Assembly: GCF_014643635.1 (NCBI RefSeq)
Contig: NZ_BMJV01000001.1
Span: forward strand, 874,925 to 938,924
DNA: 64,000 nucleotides
Direction: 5' to 3'
DNA from: Salipiger pallidus
GTDB taxonomy: Bacteria > Pseudomonadota > Alphaproteobacteria > Rhodobacterales > Rhodobacteraceae
Made by a program: the position numbers and the translations under genes. This document shows, one piece after another, positions 50,759-60,494 of this stretch. How positions within the stretch are numbered: the first letter of the stretch is position 1; each line of letters begins with the position of its first letter. The notes beneath the pieces are model-generated. The model saw only the letters and a list, made by a program, of their open reading frames with translations, did no database searches and was not told the DNA's origin.

Positions 50759-51259
50759 ATGCCCGGACACCGGCTTGACCCGATCGACAGAAAGATCCTG
50801 GCCGAGCTTCAGGCGGACGGTCGCATGACCAATGTCGAGCTTGCCAAGCGCGTGGGGATTTCTGCCCCGCCCTGCCTCCGGCGGGTGCGCACCCTTGAGG
50901 AACAGGGCTTCATACGCGGCTACCACGCCGAGGTCGACCCCCGCGAACTGGGATTCGAGGTGCAGGTCTTTGCCAGCGTCGGACTGCAGAGCCAGGCCGA
51001 AACCGACTTGCGCGCCTTCGAAGAGCGCTGCCGCGCATGGCCGCTGGTCCGCGAATGTCACATGCTGAACGGCGAGGTGGATTTCATCCTCAAATGCGTG
51101 GCGCCGGACCTGTCGACATTCCAAAGCTTCCTCACCGGCGAGCTGCTGACCGCGCCCAACGTGGGATCGGTCAAGACGTCGCTGGTGATCCGCGGCGCCA
51201 AGGACGAACCGGGCGTGCCCTTCGATGTGCTCGAGGAACGGCTGAGCCGCAGCGCCTGA
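50759..51259 (+). CDS. Lrp/AsnC-family transcriptional regulator
   Basis: A 166-residue regulator opening with the classical Lrp text LDPIDRKILAELQADGRMTN and VELAKRVGISAPPCLRRVRT (winged HTH), followed by the RAM domain (residues about 65-150). The ISAPPCLRRVR helix is the form seen in true Lrp-like leucine-responsive proteins, unlike the more divergent Lrp at 11.6 kb. Divergent from trxB, 194 bp apart, which is a frequent arrangement in Rhodobacteraceae. Confidence 0.94.
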   Translation: MPGHRLDPIDRKILAELQADGRMTNVELAKRVGISAPPCLRRVRTLEEQGFIRGYHAEVDPRELGFEVQVFASVGLQSQAETDLRAFEERCRAWPLVRECHMLNGEVDFILKCVAPDLSTFQSFLTGELLTAPNVGSVKTSLVIRGAKDEPGVPFDVLEERLSRSA

Positions 51260-51362
51260 GCCGCGCCAAGTCTTCGCGAAGGACTATCGCGCTGGTGCTG
51301 CCTGCCTGAGCTTCAGGCCTGGGCTGCGCGGCAGGCGCGGTGGCCCCTGGCGGGTCGCCGCC

Positions 51363-52151
51363 TCACACCGCCGACAGCGATTCGAGCACTTCCCGGCTGG
51401 TGCGGGTCATCGTCAGTTCGCCAAAGTCCTGAACCACGTCCACATTGGGGAAGATCGACAGGAACTGCGCCCGCAACGCACCGTTCGACAGTTGCGACAG
51501 TGCCTTGCCCGGATGGTAGGTTTCCATCGCCATGCCGCCCACCATGATGGTGCCGTGATGGCCCAGCATAAGGTGATAGAGCTGCACCGCGCCCACCGGC
51601 GTCACCGTCACGATCCGGTCGCCGTCGGCGAAATCCGACACCGGGACCAGCACCCTGTCCTGCCCGATCAGCGCCTTGAGCCGGGGCCGCTGCACCACCA
51701 TGCGCGCCGCCGGACCGACCAGCACATCCCCCAGAGGGCGGCTTGGCCCGAAGGCATCCGAGGTGATCCGGGTGAGTGAGGCCAGCGTGGTGGCATCGTC
51801 GTCGATCCCCGGCACGTAAGTGGTCGAGCCGATCCACGTCACCGGCTGGCTGCCCGCGTTCGATTCGACGTAATCACCGGGGATGAGGTCCTCGATGGCG
51901 ACGGGGCCGCGCACCGTTGGGATGAGCGTACCGCGCGCAAAGGCAGTGGTTGCCTCTTCAAACAGAGGCGTGGCCGGGGCGACGCGGCTGGTGGTTGTGA
52001 TGGACAGATCGCTCAGCAGAGCGGCGGCCTCGTAGCGGCGCATGAGAGAGGATGCGCGTTGAGGCCGCCCGGCCCGGAGAGACGGTTCGCGAGCGATCTG
52101 AAGGGAAACCGCTTTGGTAACGGACGACTGCGACTCGTAGTGACGCGACAT
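51363..52151 (-). CDS. Hint-domain protein lacking the splicing cysteine
   Basis: A 262-residue protein whose residues about 70-220 form a Hint (hedgehog/intein) fold: FARGTLIPTVRGPVAIEDLI, GDYVESNAGSQPVTWIGS, then VLVGPAARMVV and YHLMLGHHGTIMVGGM. The nucleophile that starts the domain in self-processing members (Cys or Ser) is replaced by Ala-Phe-Ala, so autoprocessing is unlikely. There is no signal peptide. Many Rhodobacteraceae Hint proteins are linked to calcium-binding secreted proteins, but none is adjacent here. Function unknown. Confidence 0.8.
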   Translation of the reverse strand: MSRHYESQSSVTKAVSLQIAREPSLRAGRPQRASSLMRRYEAAALLSDLSITTTSRVAPATPLFEEATTAFARGTLIPTVRGPVAIEDLIPGDYVESNAGSQPVTWIGSTTYVPGIDDDATTLASLTRITSDAFGPSRPLGDVLVGPAARMVVQRPRLKALIGQDRVLVPVSDFADGDRIVTVTPVGAVQLYHLMLGHHGTIMVGGMAMETYHPGKALSQLSNGALRAQFLSIFPNVDVVQDFGELTMTRTSREVLESLSAV

Positions 52152-52460
52152 GTGACAACCCCTTTCAGGTTGGTCACATCCGTGCTGGCCCCCACCAACA
52201 ACGACAGAAGGACGATTTGCGGTATTCGTTGACCGCGAATTGGCCGCAATCCGGCCAGTCTGTCAAAATTGAAATAGCTTCACGTAAGGCGCGCGATCAA
52301 TCACAGGTTTTTTGATCGATTGTCCATAAAACTCGAGGCCAAGCGCCACATTCTCAGCCGGTACATGGCGAATCGTGACGCTTGATCTTCCGCCCCACCC
52401 GGCGCCGCCTCTGGGGTTTCGCGTCCCAGCCCGCGTATGTCCTGTCCCGTCGTCACGGCA
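52152..52460. other. gene-free stretch upstream of the Hint gene
   Basis: Contains the promoter region of the Hint gene on the minus strand. I see no coding frame worth reporting and no recognisable repeat. Confidence 0.5.
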
Positions 52461-52471
52461 GACTGACGCAA

Positions 52472-52494
52472 GAAGGGGCCCGGCGGGCCCCTTC
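52472..52494 (-). terminator. hairpin after the 47-residue protein gene
   Basis: GAAGGGGCCC-loop-GGGCCCCTTC is a perfect 10-bp stem with a 3-nt loop, 33 bp after the stop codon of the small gene. The T-run is short (TTCTTG). Confidence 0.6.
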
Positions 52495-52526
52495 GATCAA
52501 GTTGCGATGCTTGAAAATTATTGGGA

Positions 52527-52670
52527 TCAGGCGCTCTTGCGCAGCGCGGTCTGGCCATTGCGGCGGGCCATGGCTTCGGCGCGGCGCGGGCCACGGGTCC
52601 AGGGCAGTTCGACCTCAGCCATTTTGGCGGTGCTGATCACGGATTTGATGAAACGGCTCTGCTTGCTCAT
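52527..52670 (-). CDS. small basic protein, Rhodobacteraceae type
   Basis: A 47-residue basic protein starting MSKQSRFIKSVISTAKMAEV and containing LPWTRGPRRAEAMARR. It is followed by a good hairpin, and an AGGAG is seen upstream of the ATG (GGAGCAGACGCT). I recognise the style of a small protein common in Rhodobacteraceae, but no function is known to me. The basic, Arg-rich text could bind nucleic acid. It sits downstream of pgeF on the same strand, 162 bp away. Confidence 0.75.
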   Translation of the reverse strand: MSKQSRFIKSVISTAKMAEVELPWTRGPRRAEAMARRNGQTALRKSA

Positions 52671-52832
52671 AGCGTCTGCTCCTGTGTCCCCCTGCGTCGG
52701 GCTGCGTTTGTCTATCTGCCTCGTGACGCAGAATTTTCCGCGTCCCTGAACCAAACATGCTGCCCGATTGGGGCGCCTTCTTGTCGCGCCTCAGACAATT
52801 TCTGGAAAACATCGGGATTGTTTCGACCGAAG

Positions 52833-53588
52833 TCAGAGACGGATGGCCGAGATCAGCCGACCGTAATCCGCCGCCTTTTCGTGACAGGACCGGCGGTACG
52901 AAAAGAAACGCCCCGGATCCGAGTACGTGCAATGGCGAGTCCACTCTGCTTCGACTCCCTCGGCCCGCATCTTTGCAAGGCTGAATCCCGGCAGGTCGAA
53001 CTGCATGCGGTCGCCCTCGCCCCCGGCGAAATGGCGGGCGTTCTCCTGATCCTCGGCAAGGAACGTGTCAAAGAACTCGGGGCCGACCTCGTAGTTGCGC
53101 TGGCTGATGGTGGGTCCGATCACCGCGCGGATACCCTCGCGGGTGGCCCCCAGCGCCAGCATCGCCTCGATCGTCGCCTCAAGCACGCCATCCACCGCGC
53201 CGCGCCAGCCTGCATGGGTGGCACCGATGACGCCGGCCTCGGGGTCCGAGAACAACACCGGCTGGCAATCGGCGGTGAGCACCGCGATGGCAAGGCCGGG
53301 GGTGGCGGTGACGATGCCGTCCGCTTCGGGCAGCGGGGCTTCAAGCGGGCCGTCCACGGTGACCACGCGCGCCGAATGGGTCTGGCTGACATTGACCAGC
53401 CGTTCCACCGGGACGCCCATGGCGTCAGCCACGCGGGCGCGGTTGATAGCGACGATCTCGGACTGGTCCGACGATCCATTGCCACAATTGAGCCCGGAGA
53501 ACACGCCGGACGACGCGCCGCCCCTGCGGGTGAAGAAGCCGTGATGAACCGGCGCGAGAAGATCGGAGGTGATGATTTCCAGTGTCAT
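52833..53588 (-). CDS. pgeF: PgeF-type multicopper-oxidase-like protein (laccase domain)
   Basis: A 251-residue protein of the YfiH/PgeF family. E. coli PgeF removes L-Ser mis-incorporated in murein stem peptides; other members have been called polyphenol oxidases. The metal-site motifs are SQTHSARVV, VLTADCQPVLF and GATHAGWRGAVDG, giving the His-Cys-His set. Its start overlaps the end of the upstream methyltransferase gene by 4 bp, so translation is coupled. Third gene of lgt-midA-pgeF. Confidence 0.93.
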   Translation of the reverse strand: MTLEIITSDLLAPVHHGFFTRRGGASSGVFSGLNCGNGSSDQSEIVAINRARVADAMGVPVERLVNVSQTHSARVVTVDGPLEAPLPEADGIVTATPGLAIAVLTADCQPVLFSDPEAGVIGATHAGWRGAVDGVLEATIEAMLALGATREGIRAVIGPTISQRNYEVGPEFFDTFLAEDQENARHFAGGEGDRMQFDLPGFSLAKMRAEGVEAEWTRHCTYSDPGRFFSYRRSCHEKAADYGRLISAIRL

Positions 53589-54661
53589 TCAGCAAGTCCG
53601 GGCGGCACCGGGGTGCCTGCGGGAAAGAGTCCGAGGGTCCGGAACAGCGAACCCATTTCCTGAGGGTGCGTCAACCGGCGATGTGCAGCGACGTGGCTGT
53701 CAAGCGCCCCACCCGAGAGCCGGGCGGCAAGCGCATGCGCCCGGGCAGTGATGCCCAGCCGTTCAAGAAAGACGCCCTGCGGCACGTCATCAGTGGCCTC
53801 ACAGGGCGCTGCGGCGGCCAGAGCGCCAAAATCCACGTGGGCCGTGAGGTCCGCCTCTCCCGGAGCCTCGAGCGGGGACACCTTTTCGTGACGGCGAACC
53901 GCCTGGAAGGTATCGCCGAGGCTGCGGCTGCTGCCGTAGTCGATGACAAGCGCGGCACCGCCATGTCCGGCGATGCGCCGCCCGATCTCGGCAATGATGC
54001 CGGTGGCCGGGGCGCAGGTCTCGACAAGATCGCCTTCGACGGTGTCCCCTGACCGGTGCTCCAGCGCCGCCACGGGCGCGGGGTCCGTCAGGCCGAAGGC
54101 TAGGGCACCGTCCGACACGCCGATGACCCGCTCGGACCAGCCGTCCCCACTGCGCAGGAACTGGCGAATCGGCAGGGCGTCGAAGAACTCGTTGGCCACG
54201 AGGAACAAGGGCGCCTCGGGCAGCGTCTCGACACTGTCGTGGAAGGTCGGCGAAAGCGCGGCCAATGCCTGGGCTTGGGCGGTCTTTAGTGCCGGGGACG
54301 CCTCGACCAGATGCAGCTGTGCCGCCTCGAGCAGCCCGGGCACCGAGGCCATGGCGCGGGTGGCATCGGTCATCAGCGTGCCGCGCCCCGCCCCAAGTTC
54401 GGCCAAAACAAAGGAAGAGGGCTGCCCTTGGTCCAGCCAGCATTGCGCCAGAGCTAGGCCCAGCATCTCACCGAACATCTGGCTGATCTCGGGGGCGGTG
54501 GTGAAATCGCCGCCCCGCCCCAGAGGATCGCGGGTGGTGTAATAGCCGTGTTCGGGATGGAGCAAACACATCGCCATGTATTCGGCAATGCTCATCGGCC
54601 CTTCCGCAGCTATGCGCCGGTGCAGGATGGCTTCGAGCGGCGTTATGCCCGGATGCGTCAT
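53585..54661 (-). CDS. SAM-dependent methyltransferase, MidA/NDUFAF7 family
   Basis: A 358-residue class I methyltransferase. ISQMFGEMLGLAL, ELGAGRGTLMTDATRA (SAM-binding motif I) and ALVIDYGSSRSLGDTFQAV are diagnostic of the family. The human member NDUFAF7 methylates an arginine of a complex I subunit, so a role in NADH dehydrogenase assembly is possible in this proteobacterium. The start has GGGAGG 7 nt upstream and lies 16 bp after the lgt stop. Overlaps pgeF by 4 bp. Confidence 0.92.
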   Translation of the reverse strand: MTHPGITPLEAILHRRIAAEGPMSIAEYMAMCLLHPEHGYYTTRDPLGRGGDFTTAPEISQMFGEMLGLALAQCWLDQGQPSSFVLAELGAGRGTLMTDATRAMASVPGLLEAAQLHLVEASPALKTAQAQALAALSPTFHDSVETLPEAPLFLVANEFFDALPIRQFLRSGDGWSERVIGVSDGALAFGLTDPAPVAALEHRSGDTVEGDLVETCAPATGIIAEIGRRIAGHGGAALVIDYGSSRSLGDTFQAVRRHEKVSPLEAPGEADLTAHVDFGALAAAAPCEATDDVPQGVFLERLGITARAHALAARLSGGALDSHVAAHRRLTHPQEMGSLFRTLGLFPAGTPVPPGLAE

Positions 54662-54677
54662 GGCGGCGCCTCCCGGA

Positions 54678-55583
54678 TCAGACCGCCGGAGCGGCCGCGC
54701 GGCGGCGGCGCGCCGCAAGCAAAAGGCCCAGCCCCAGCAGGATCATCGGAAGCGACAGGATCTGCCCCATGGTCAGACCGTAGCCGCCAACCTGCCACGC
54801 GAGGCCCAGCGGGTTGCCCGGCGACACGAACTGCGCATCGGGCTGGCGCACGAACTCCACCGCGAAGCGGGCGAGCCCGTAGCCCGCAAAGAACAGCCCT
54901 GCGATGACCCCGGACCGCTTCAGCGCGCCCATGCCGAAGGCCAGCACCAGCAGCAGGCCACCAAGCAGCAGCCCCTCAAGCCCGGCCTCGTAAAGCTGCG
55001 AGGGATGGCGCGCGCACATCTCGCCCAGCGGCTGGCCGCAATCCTGCGCCGCGGCACCGGGGAAAATCACTCCCCAGGGCAGGTCCGTGGGCCGCCCCCA
55101 GAGCTCGGCGTTGACGAAATTCGCCAACCGCCCGAGCAGGAGCCCCGGCGGCACTGCCATGGCCAGAAGGTCAGCGGTGGGCATGAGGCGGATGCCGCTG
55201 CGCAGGCAGAAGGCCACCACCGCGACGACCACCCCCAGAAGGCCGCCGTGGAACGACATGCCACCGTGCCAGACCATCAGGATCTCGGCCGGGTTCGAAA
55301 GGTAATAGGCCGGCTGGTAGAACAGCACAAAGCCTAGCCGCCCCCCGAGGATCACCCCGAGGATCACCCACGTCATCAACTGCTCGACCTGCTCGGCGCT
55401 CATGGGCGGCTGACCGTCACGCCAAAGCGTGTGGCGCTTTACCGCGGCGGTGGCGATGCGCCAGCCGATGAGAATGCCCGCGATATAGGCGAGCGCATAC
55501 CAGCGCAGGGCGAATTCGAACCCTCCCAGAGAGATCGAGAACAGCTCGGGCGAGAGGGGCGGAAAGGGAATGGCGGCTTTCAT
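54678..55583 (-). CDS. lgt: prolipoprotein diacylglyceryl transferase
   Basis: Attaches diacylglycerol from phosphatidylglycerol to the lipobox Cys of lipoprotein precursors. The 301-residue inner-membrane protein has seven helices and the signature [20 protein letters not shown], plus [20 protein letters not shown] with the conserved His pair. [11 protein letters not shown] is another family block. First gene of the three-gene minus-strand operon with midA and pgeF; divergent from the UbiK gene. Confidence 0.97.
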   Translation of the reverse strand: MKAAIPFPPLSPELFSISLGGFEFALRWYALAYIAGILIGWRIATAAVKRHTLWRDGQPPMSAEQVEQLMTWVILGVILGGRLGFVLFYQPAYYLSNPAEILMVWHGGMSFHGGLLGVVVAVVAFCLRSGIRLMPTADLLAMAVPPGLLLGRLANFVNAELWGRPTDLPWGVIFPGAAAQDCGQPLGEMCARHPSQLYEAGLEGLLLGGLLLVLAFGMGALKRSGVIAGLFFAGYGLARFAVEFVRQPDAQFVSPGNPLGLAWQVGGYGLTMGQILSLPMILLGLGLLLAARRRRAAAPAV

Positions 55584-55703
55584 GGGCGCATGGTTGACGC
55601 GGCTTTCGCAGGGAAGTCAACCTTGAGCCTGACGGCCATGCAGACCATATAGGGACAAGGCACGCACACCGGCCGCAAGACGGCCCGCATCAGGAGTTTC
55701 CCC

Positions 55704-55949
55704 ATGCAGACGCGCAACAAGGTATTCGACGACATCTCGCAACTGATGACCAACGCCATGGGCGTCGCCCAGGGCGCAAAGCAGGAGGCCGAGACCGCCA
55801 TGAGCTCCATGGTCGACCGCTGGCTCGCCGACCGCGACTTCGTCACTCGCGAGGAATTCGACGCGGTCCGCGCCATGGCCCAGAAGGCCCGCGAAGAGAA
55901 CGAGGCCCTGAAGGCCCGTCTCGATGCGCTCGAAAAGGATCAGGGCTGA
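55704..55949 (+). CDS. UbiK-family ubiquinone biosynthesis accessory factor
   Basis: An 81-residue, mostly helical protein (TRNKVFDDISQLMTNAMGVA, FVTREEFDAVRAMAQKAREE, LKARLDALEKDQ) with a C-terminal coiled coil, matching the BMFP/UbiK family. UbiK supports aerobic ubiquinone synthesis and can bind lipids. The ribosome-binding site AGGAG lies before the ATG. Divergent from lgt. Confidence 0.88.
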   Translation: MQTRNKVFDDISQLMTNAMGVAQGAKQEAETAMSSMVDRWLADRDFVTREEFDAVRAMAQKAREENEALKARLDALEKDQG

Positions 55950-56177
55950 CAGTCCCTTGCGGCGCGGACGCGGCCCTTGCCGCACCGCGCCCGGCCCTGC
56001 GCCTGATGGCCGCGCCGGACGCCTCCGGCGGGCGTATTTGGGAAGAGAAGAAGACGCGCGCGGCGCCCCTGCCAATCGTGGGGCCCTGCCCTTCTTCTCT
56101 TTGATAAATACGCACTGCACGAAGTAGCCGCCCTCGCGAGGATACGTTTCCGGGACCGGCGGCGGCGCCCTCGGCCC
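55950..56177. repeat. inverted interspersed element upstream of rplO
   Basis: The gap between the UbiK gene and rplO has GCGTATTTGGGAAGAGAAGAAG-like text at 56031-56053 and its inverted copy, CTTCTTCTCTTTG then ATAAATACGC, at 56091-56113. The two arms pair over about 20 of 23 positions around a GC-rich centre. The same cores occur at 30275-30297. No gene is present. Confidence 0.75.
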
Positions 56178-56206
56178 TTGCCTAAACGGGGCATGGCCGC
56201 TATAGG
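56178..56206 (+). promoter_or_regulatory. candidate rplO-secY-adk promoter
   Basis: TTGCCT and TATAGG with an exact 17-bp spacer lie 96 bp upstream of rplO. This would drive the ribosomal segment separately from any upstream operon. Confidence 0.5.
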
Positions 56207-56301
56207 CCCCCGGTGGCTTTGCGCCACTGATTCAGAACACCAAGAAACGCCGTGGTTGGCCCAATCGCTTCGGGGGCCACATCCGGCAATGGAGAAGCAA
56301 G

Positions 56302-56766
56302 ATGAAACTCAACGAACTGCGCGACAATCCCGGCGCGACCCAGTCCAAGAAACGCATCGGTCGTGGCCCCGGCTCCGGCAAGGGCAAGATGGGTGGCCGC
56401 GGTATCAAGGGTCAGAAATCCCGTTCGGGCGTGGCCATCAACGGCTACGAAGGCGGCCAGATGCCGCTCTACCAGCGTCTGCCCAAGCGCGGCTTCAACA
56501 AGCCGAACCGCAAGGACTACGCCGTCGTCAACCTGGGCCTGATCCAGAAGTTCGTCGACGCGGGCAAGCTCGATGCCGGCTCGATCAACGAAGACACCCT
56601 CGTGTCCTCGGGCCTCGTGCGCCGCAAGCTCGACGGTATCCGCGTTCTGGCCAAGGGTGATGTCACCACCGCCCTGACCATCGAGACCACCGGTGCTTCC
56701 AAGTCCGCCATCGAGGCGGTCGAGAAAGCCGGCGGCGCGCTCAAGGTCGCGGCGACCGCAGAATAA
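56302..56766 (+). CDS. rplO: 50S ribosomal protein L15
   Basis: A 154-residue uL15 protein: [40 protein letters not shown] and GFEGGQ-like [17 protein letters not shown] are all characteristic. GGAG lies 7 nt before the ATG. Usually it follows rpsE-rpmD, but here the upstream neighbour is a repeat element and the UbiK gene, so the spc operon is split. Confidence 0.98.
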   Translation: MKLNELRDNPGATQSKKRIGRGPGSGKGKMGGRGIKGQKSRSGVAINGYEGGQMPLYQRLPKRGFNKPNRKDYAVVNLGLIQKFVDAGKLDAGSINEDTLVSSGLVRRKLDGIRVLAKGDVTTALTIETTGASKSAIEAVEKAGGALKVAATAE

Positions 56767-56831
56767 GCGGCCGAAGAAGCGGGTTGTGAGCGGCCCGCGG
56801 GCCGCGTACACAATCCCCCGTGTTTTCCATG

Positions 56832-56868
56832 AACGCCGCCGGAGCCGGAAAGCGCTTCCGGCGGCGTT
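56832..56868 (+). terminator. terminator-like hairpin between rplO and secY
   Basis: AACGCCGCCGGA and TCCGGCGGCGTT form a 12-bp stem with a 13-nt loop followed by TTCTTT, 65 bp after the rplO stop and 26 bp before secY. It may attenuate, rather than block, transcription into secY. Confidence 0.65.
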
Positions 56869-56894
56869 TCTTTATCGCCTCAGAGAGGACCCGC

Positions 56895-58258
<1,364 letters not shown>

Positions 58259-58262
<4 letters not shown>

Positions 58263-58837
58263 ACATCATTCTTCTTGGACCGCCCGGGGCGGGCAAAGGC
58301 ACTCAGTCCGGCTTCCTCGTGGAAGAGCGCGGCATGGTTCAGCTCTCGACCGGCGACATGCTGCGCGAGGCGAAGGCCAGCGGCACTGAAATGGGCAAGA
58401 AGGTCGCCGAGGTCATGGACCGCGGCGAACTGGTCACCGACGAGATCGTCATCGGCCTGATCCGCGAAAAGCTCGAGACGGTGAAGACCAACGGCTTCAT
58501 CTTCGACGGCTTCCCCCGGACCATGCGCCAGGCGGACGCCCTCGGCGAGCTGCTCGAGGAGATGGGTCAGAAGCTGGACAAGGTGATCGAACTGCGCGTC
58601 GATGACGAGGCGCTTGTCGCCCGTATCGTTGGCCGCGCCGCCGAGGCCGTGGCCGCGGGCAACGCGCCCCGCGCCGACGACACCGAGGACGCCCTGCGCA
58701 CGCGACTGATGGCCTATTACAAGACCACCTCGCCGCTGATCGGTTACTACTATGCCAAGGGGCTCTACAGCCGCATCGACGGCATGGGCTCCATGGAAGA
58801 GGTCAAGGCCGCGCTGGCGGACCAGCTCGACAGCTGA
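58259..58837 (+). CDS. adk: adenylate kinase
   Basis: Interconverts ATP plus AMP with two ADP. The 192-residue short-type enzyme has the P-loop [20 protein letters not shown] at the N-terminus, [14 protein letters not shown], and [14 protein letters not shown]. The LID is short ([20 protein letters not shown]) and lacks the zinc cysteines of the long form, normal for this group. Coupled to secY by ATGA. Followed by a strong terminator, so transcription of the ribosomal cluster ends here. Confidence 0.97.
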
Positions 58838-58863
58838 GGCCCCTCCCCTTGCGGACCACAGAC

Positions 58864-58894
58864 AAAGGCAACCGGAGATCCGGTTGCCTTTTTT
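58864..58894. terminator. intrinsic terminator after adk, facing the BLUF gene
   Basis: AAAGGCAACCGG-AGAT-CCGGTTGCCTTT is a perfect 12-bp stem followed on the plus strand by TTTC. On the minus strand it ends with TTTGTC, so it may serve the converging BLUF gene as well. Confidence 0.93.
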
Positions 58895-58915
58895 CTTGGC
58901 TTCCGCCCTTGCCTG

Positions 58916-59308
58916 TCAGTGCTTGGCCACCAGCCGCGAGATCTTGCGGAAGGCCATGACCATGCCGCGTGGCTGGTCGGCGAAGGCGGTGGACAAGTAG
59001 GCGCTGTCCTCGGGCGACAGGCTCGCATAGCCCATGGACCAGCCAAGGAAATTGCGCGTCGGCTGGAGCGCCCGGTGGCGCAGCACCACGCCGAAATGCC
59101 TATGATCCCGGGCGATGCTGGCGAAAAGCGGCTCGACCACCTCAGGCAACCCCTCGATCACCTGGCAAAAGGAATGGGTGTCGCGTAAAAGATAGCCCGT
59201 GATCCCCAGCTCGCGATTGCTTTGCATCGCGGACTGAAGGATCAGGAGGTCGGACTCGTGACCCCGCTCGTACCGAGACAGGCTTGTATAGAGCAGTTGA
59301 AGGATCAT
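58916..59308 (-). CDS. short BLUF-domain blue-light sensor
   Basis: A 130-residue stand-alone BLUF flavin photoreceptor. Numbered from MILQLLYTS, the flavin-pocket residues are Y7, N31 (SNRELGITG), Q49 (FCQVIEG), W90 and M92 (FLGWSMG). Their mutual spacing (24, 18, 41, 2) equals that of AppA Y21/N45/Q63/W104/M106. There is no output domain, so it would act through protein-protein contact. A longer reading frame upstream has no BLUF sequence before this Met and was not used. The gene lies on the minus strand between adk and rpsM, inside what is normally one ribosomal transcription unit. Confidence 0.93.
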   Translation of the reverse strand: MILQLLYTSLSRYERGHESDLLILQSAMQSNRELGITGYLLRDTHSFCQVIEGLPEVVEPLFASIARDHRHFGVVLRHRALQPTRNFLGWSMGYASLSPEDSAYLSTAFADQPRGMVMAFRKISRLVAKH

Positions 59309-59602
59309 ACCGACCGGAAGCGCGCCGTGGGCGAAGCTGCATTGTCCTGCGATATGATTTTGGCGCGCGTCATGGTAAGCAAACGCGGCTCGCAAGGCGC
59401 GGTTCCGAAAACAGCCCTTGACCCGTTGCGCGAATCCTCATACCCACCCCCATCTCTAGCAGAGAATCAAATCTTGCCCGACGGCATCGGTCGGCGTGGC
59501 AGATCACCTCAGCAGCGGACAGCCCGTGGCAGCGACGCTTCGGGCTCAAGTTGTGAAAAAAGGTTCTGGGACTACGGAACCGCAACGAAAGGAATTAGAG
59601 AC
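59309..59602 (+). promoter_or_regulatory. divergent BLUF/rpsM control region
   Basis: This 294-bp gap must drive both the BLUF gene (minus) and rpsM-rpsK-rpoA-rplQ (plus), because a terminator stops adk transcription upstream. A candidate plus-strand promoter is TTGACC at 59418-59423 with TACCCA 17 bp on at 59441-59446; an alternative is TTGTGA near 59550. Neither -10 is convincing. Confidence 0.35.
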
Positions 59603-59971
59603 TTGGCACGTATTGCCGGCGTCAACATCCCGACTGCAAAGCGGGTGCCCATCGCCCTCACCTACATCACCGGTATTGGCCACACTTCGGCTGCCGCCAT
59701 CTGCGAAGCCGTCGGCATCGACGCGACCCGTCGCGTAAACGAGCTGTCGGACGCCGAAGTTCTCGCCATTCGCGAGCACATCGATGCGAACTTCACCGTT
59801 GAAGGCGACCTGCGCCGTGAGACGCAGATGAACGTCAAGCGCCTGATGGACCTCGGCTGCTACCGTGGCCTGCGTCACCGTCGCAACCTCCCGGTCCGCG
59901 GTCAGCGGACCCACACCAACGCTCGCACCCGCAAAGGCCCCGCAAAGGCCATTGCAGGCAAGAAGAAGTAA
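59603..59971 (+). CDS. rpsM: 30S ribosomal protein S13
   Basis: A 122-residue uS13: [29 protein letters not shown] and [20 protein letters not shown] are characteristic. The reading frame is open far upstream, but family length and text place the start at the TTG at 59603, with AAGGA 10 nt before it. A TTG start for a highly expressed ribosomal gene is unusual. First gene of the alpha-type cluster rpsM-rpsK-rpoA-rplQ. Confidence 0.97.
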   Translation: MARIAGVNIPTAKRVPIALTYITGIGHTSAAAICEAVGIDATRRVNELSDAEVLAIREHIDANFTVEGDLRRETQMNVKRLMDLGCYRGLRHRRNLPVRGQRTHTNARTRKGPAKAIAGKKK

Positions 59972-59986
59972 GGGAGGTCCGCACCA

Positions 59987-60379
59987 ATGGCACGTGATAC
60001 CCGTCGCGGAGGCAAGAAAAAGGTCTCCAAGAACATCGCAGCAGGCGTTGCGCATGTTAACTCGTCGTTCAACAACACCAAGATCCTGATCTCGGATGTG
60101 CAGGGCAACGCGATCTCTTGGTCGTCCGCCGGCACCATGGGCTTCAAGGGCTCGCGGAAATCCACTCCGTACGCTGCCCAGCTGGCCGCCGAGGACGCGG
60201 GCAAGAAAGCCCAGGAACACGGTGTGAAGACGCTGGAAGTCGAAGTTCAGGGTCCCGGTTCGGGTCGTGAATCGGCTCTGCGCGCCCTGGCTGCTGCCGG
60301 CTTCAACATCACGTCGATCCGTGACGTGACGCCGATCGCACACAACGGCTGCCGCCCGCCGAAGCGTCGGCGCGTCTGA
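59987..60379 (+). CDS. rpsK: 30S ribosomal protein S11
   Basis: A 130-residue uS11: [40 protein letters not shown] and [16 protein letters not shown] are diagnostic. It starts 15 bp after rpsM with GGGAGG upstream. Confidence 0.98.
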   Translation: MARDTRRGGKKKVSKNIAAGVAHVNSSFNNTKILISDVQGNAISWSSAGTMGFKGSRKSTPYAAQLAAEDAGKKAQEHGVKTLEVEVQGPGSGRESALRALAAAGFNITSIRDVTPIAHNGCRPPKRRRV

Positions 60380-60395
60380 TCGCAAATCACTTTCG

Positions 60396-60427
60396 GGCGG
60401 GGCCTCGCATATTTGCGGGGCCCTGCC
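60396..60427 (+). terminator. hairpin between rpsK and rpoA
   Basis: A 14-bp stem (GGCGGGGCCTCGCA with TGCGGGGCCCTGCC, including G-T pairs) and a TATT loop lie 16 bp after rpsK. No T-run follows. It probably acts as a processing or partial attenuation site within the operon. Confidence 0.5.
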
Positions 60428-60494
60428 TTCGTCATTTCAACCTCGGGCGTCTTTGCCTTTAGGACATGGGGCATAGACAGGAATGGAGGGACGC

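Noticed and set aside
51363-52151. Intein or self-splicing protein
   Set aside because: The Hint fold is present but the essential nucleophile is missing and there are no flanking extein sequences.
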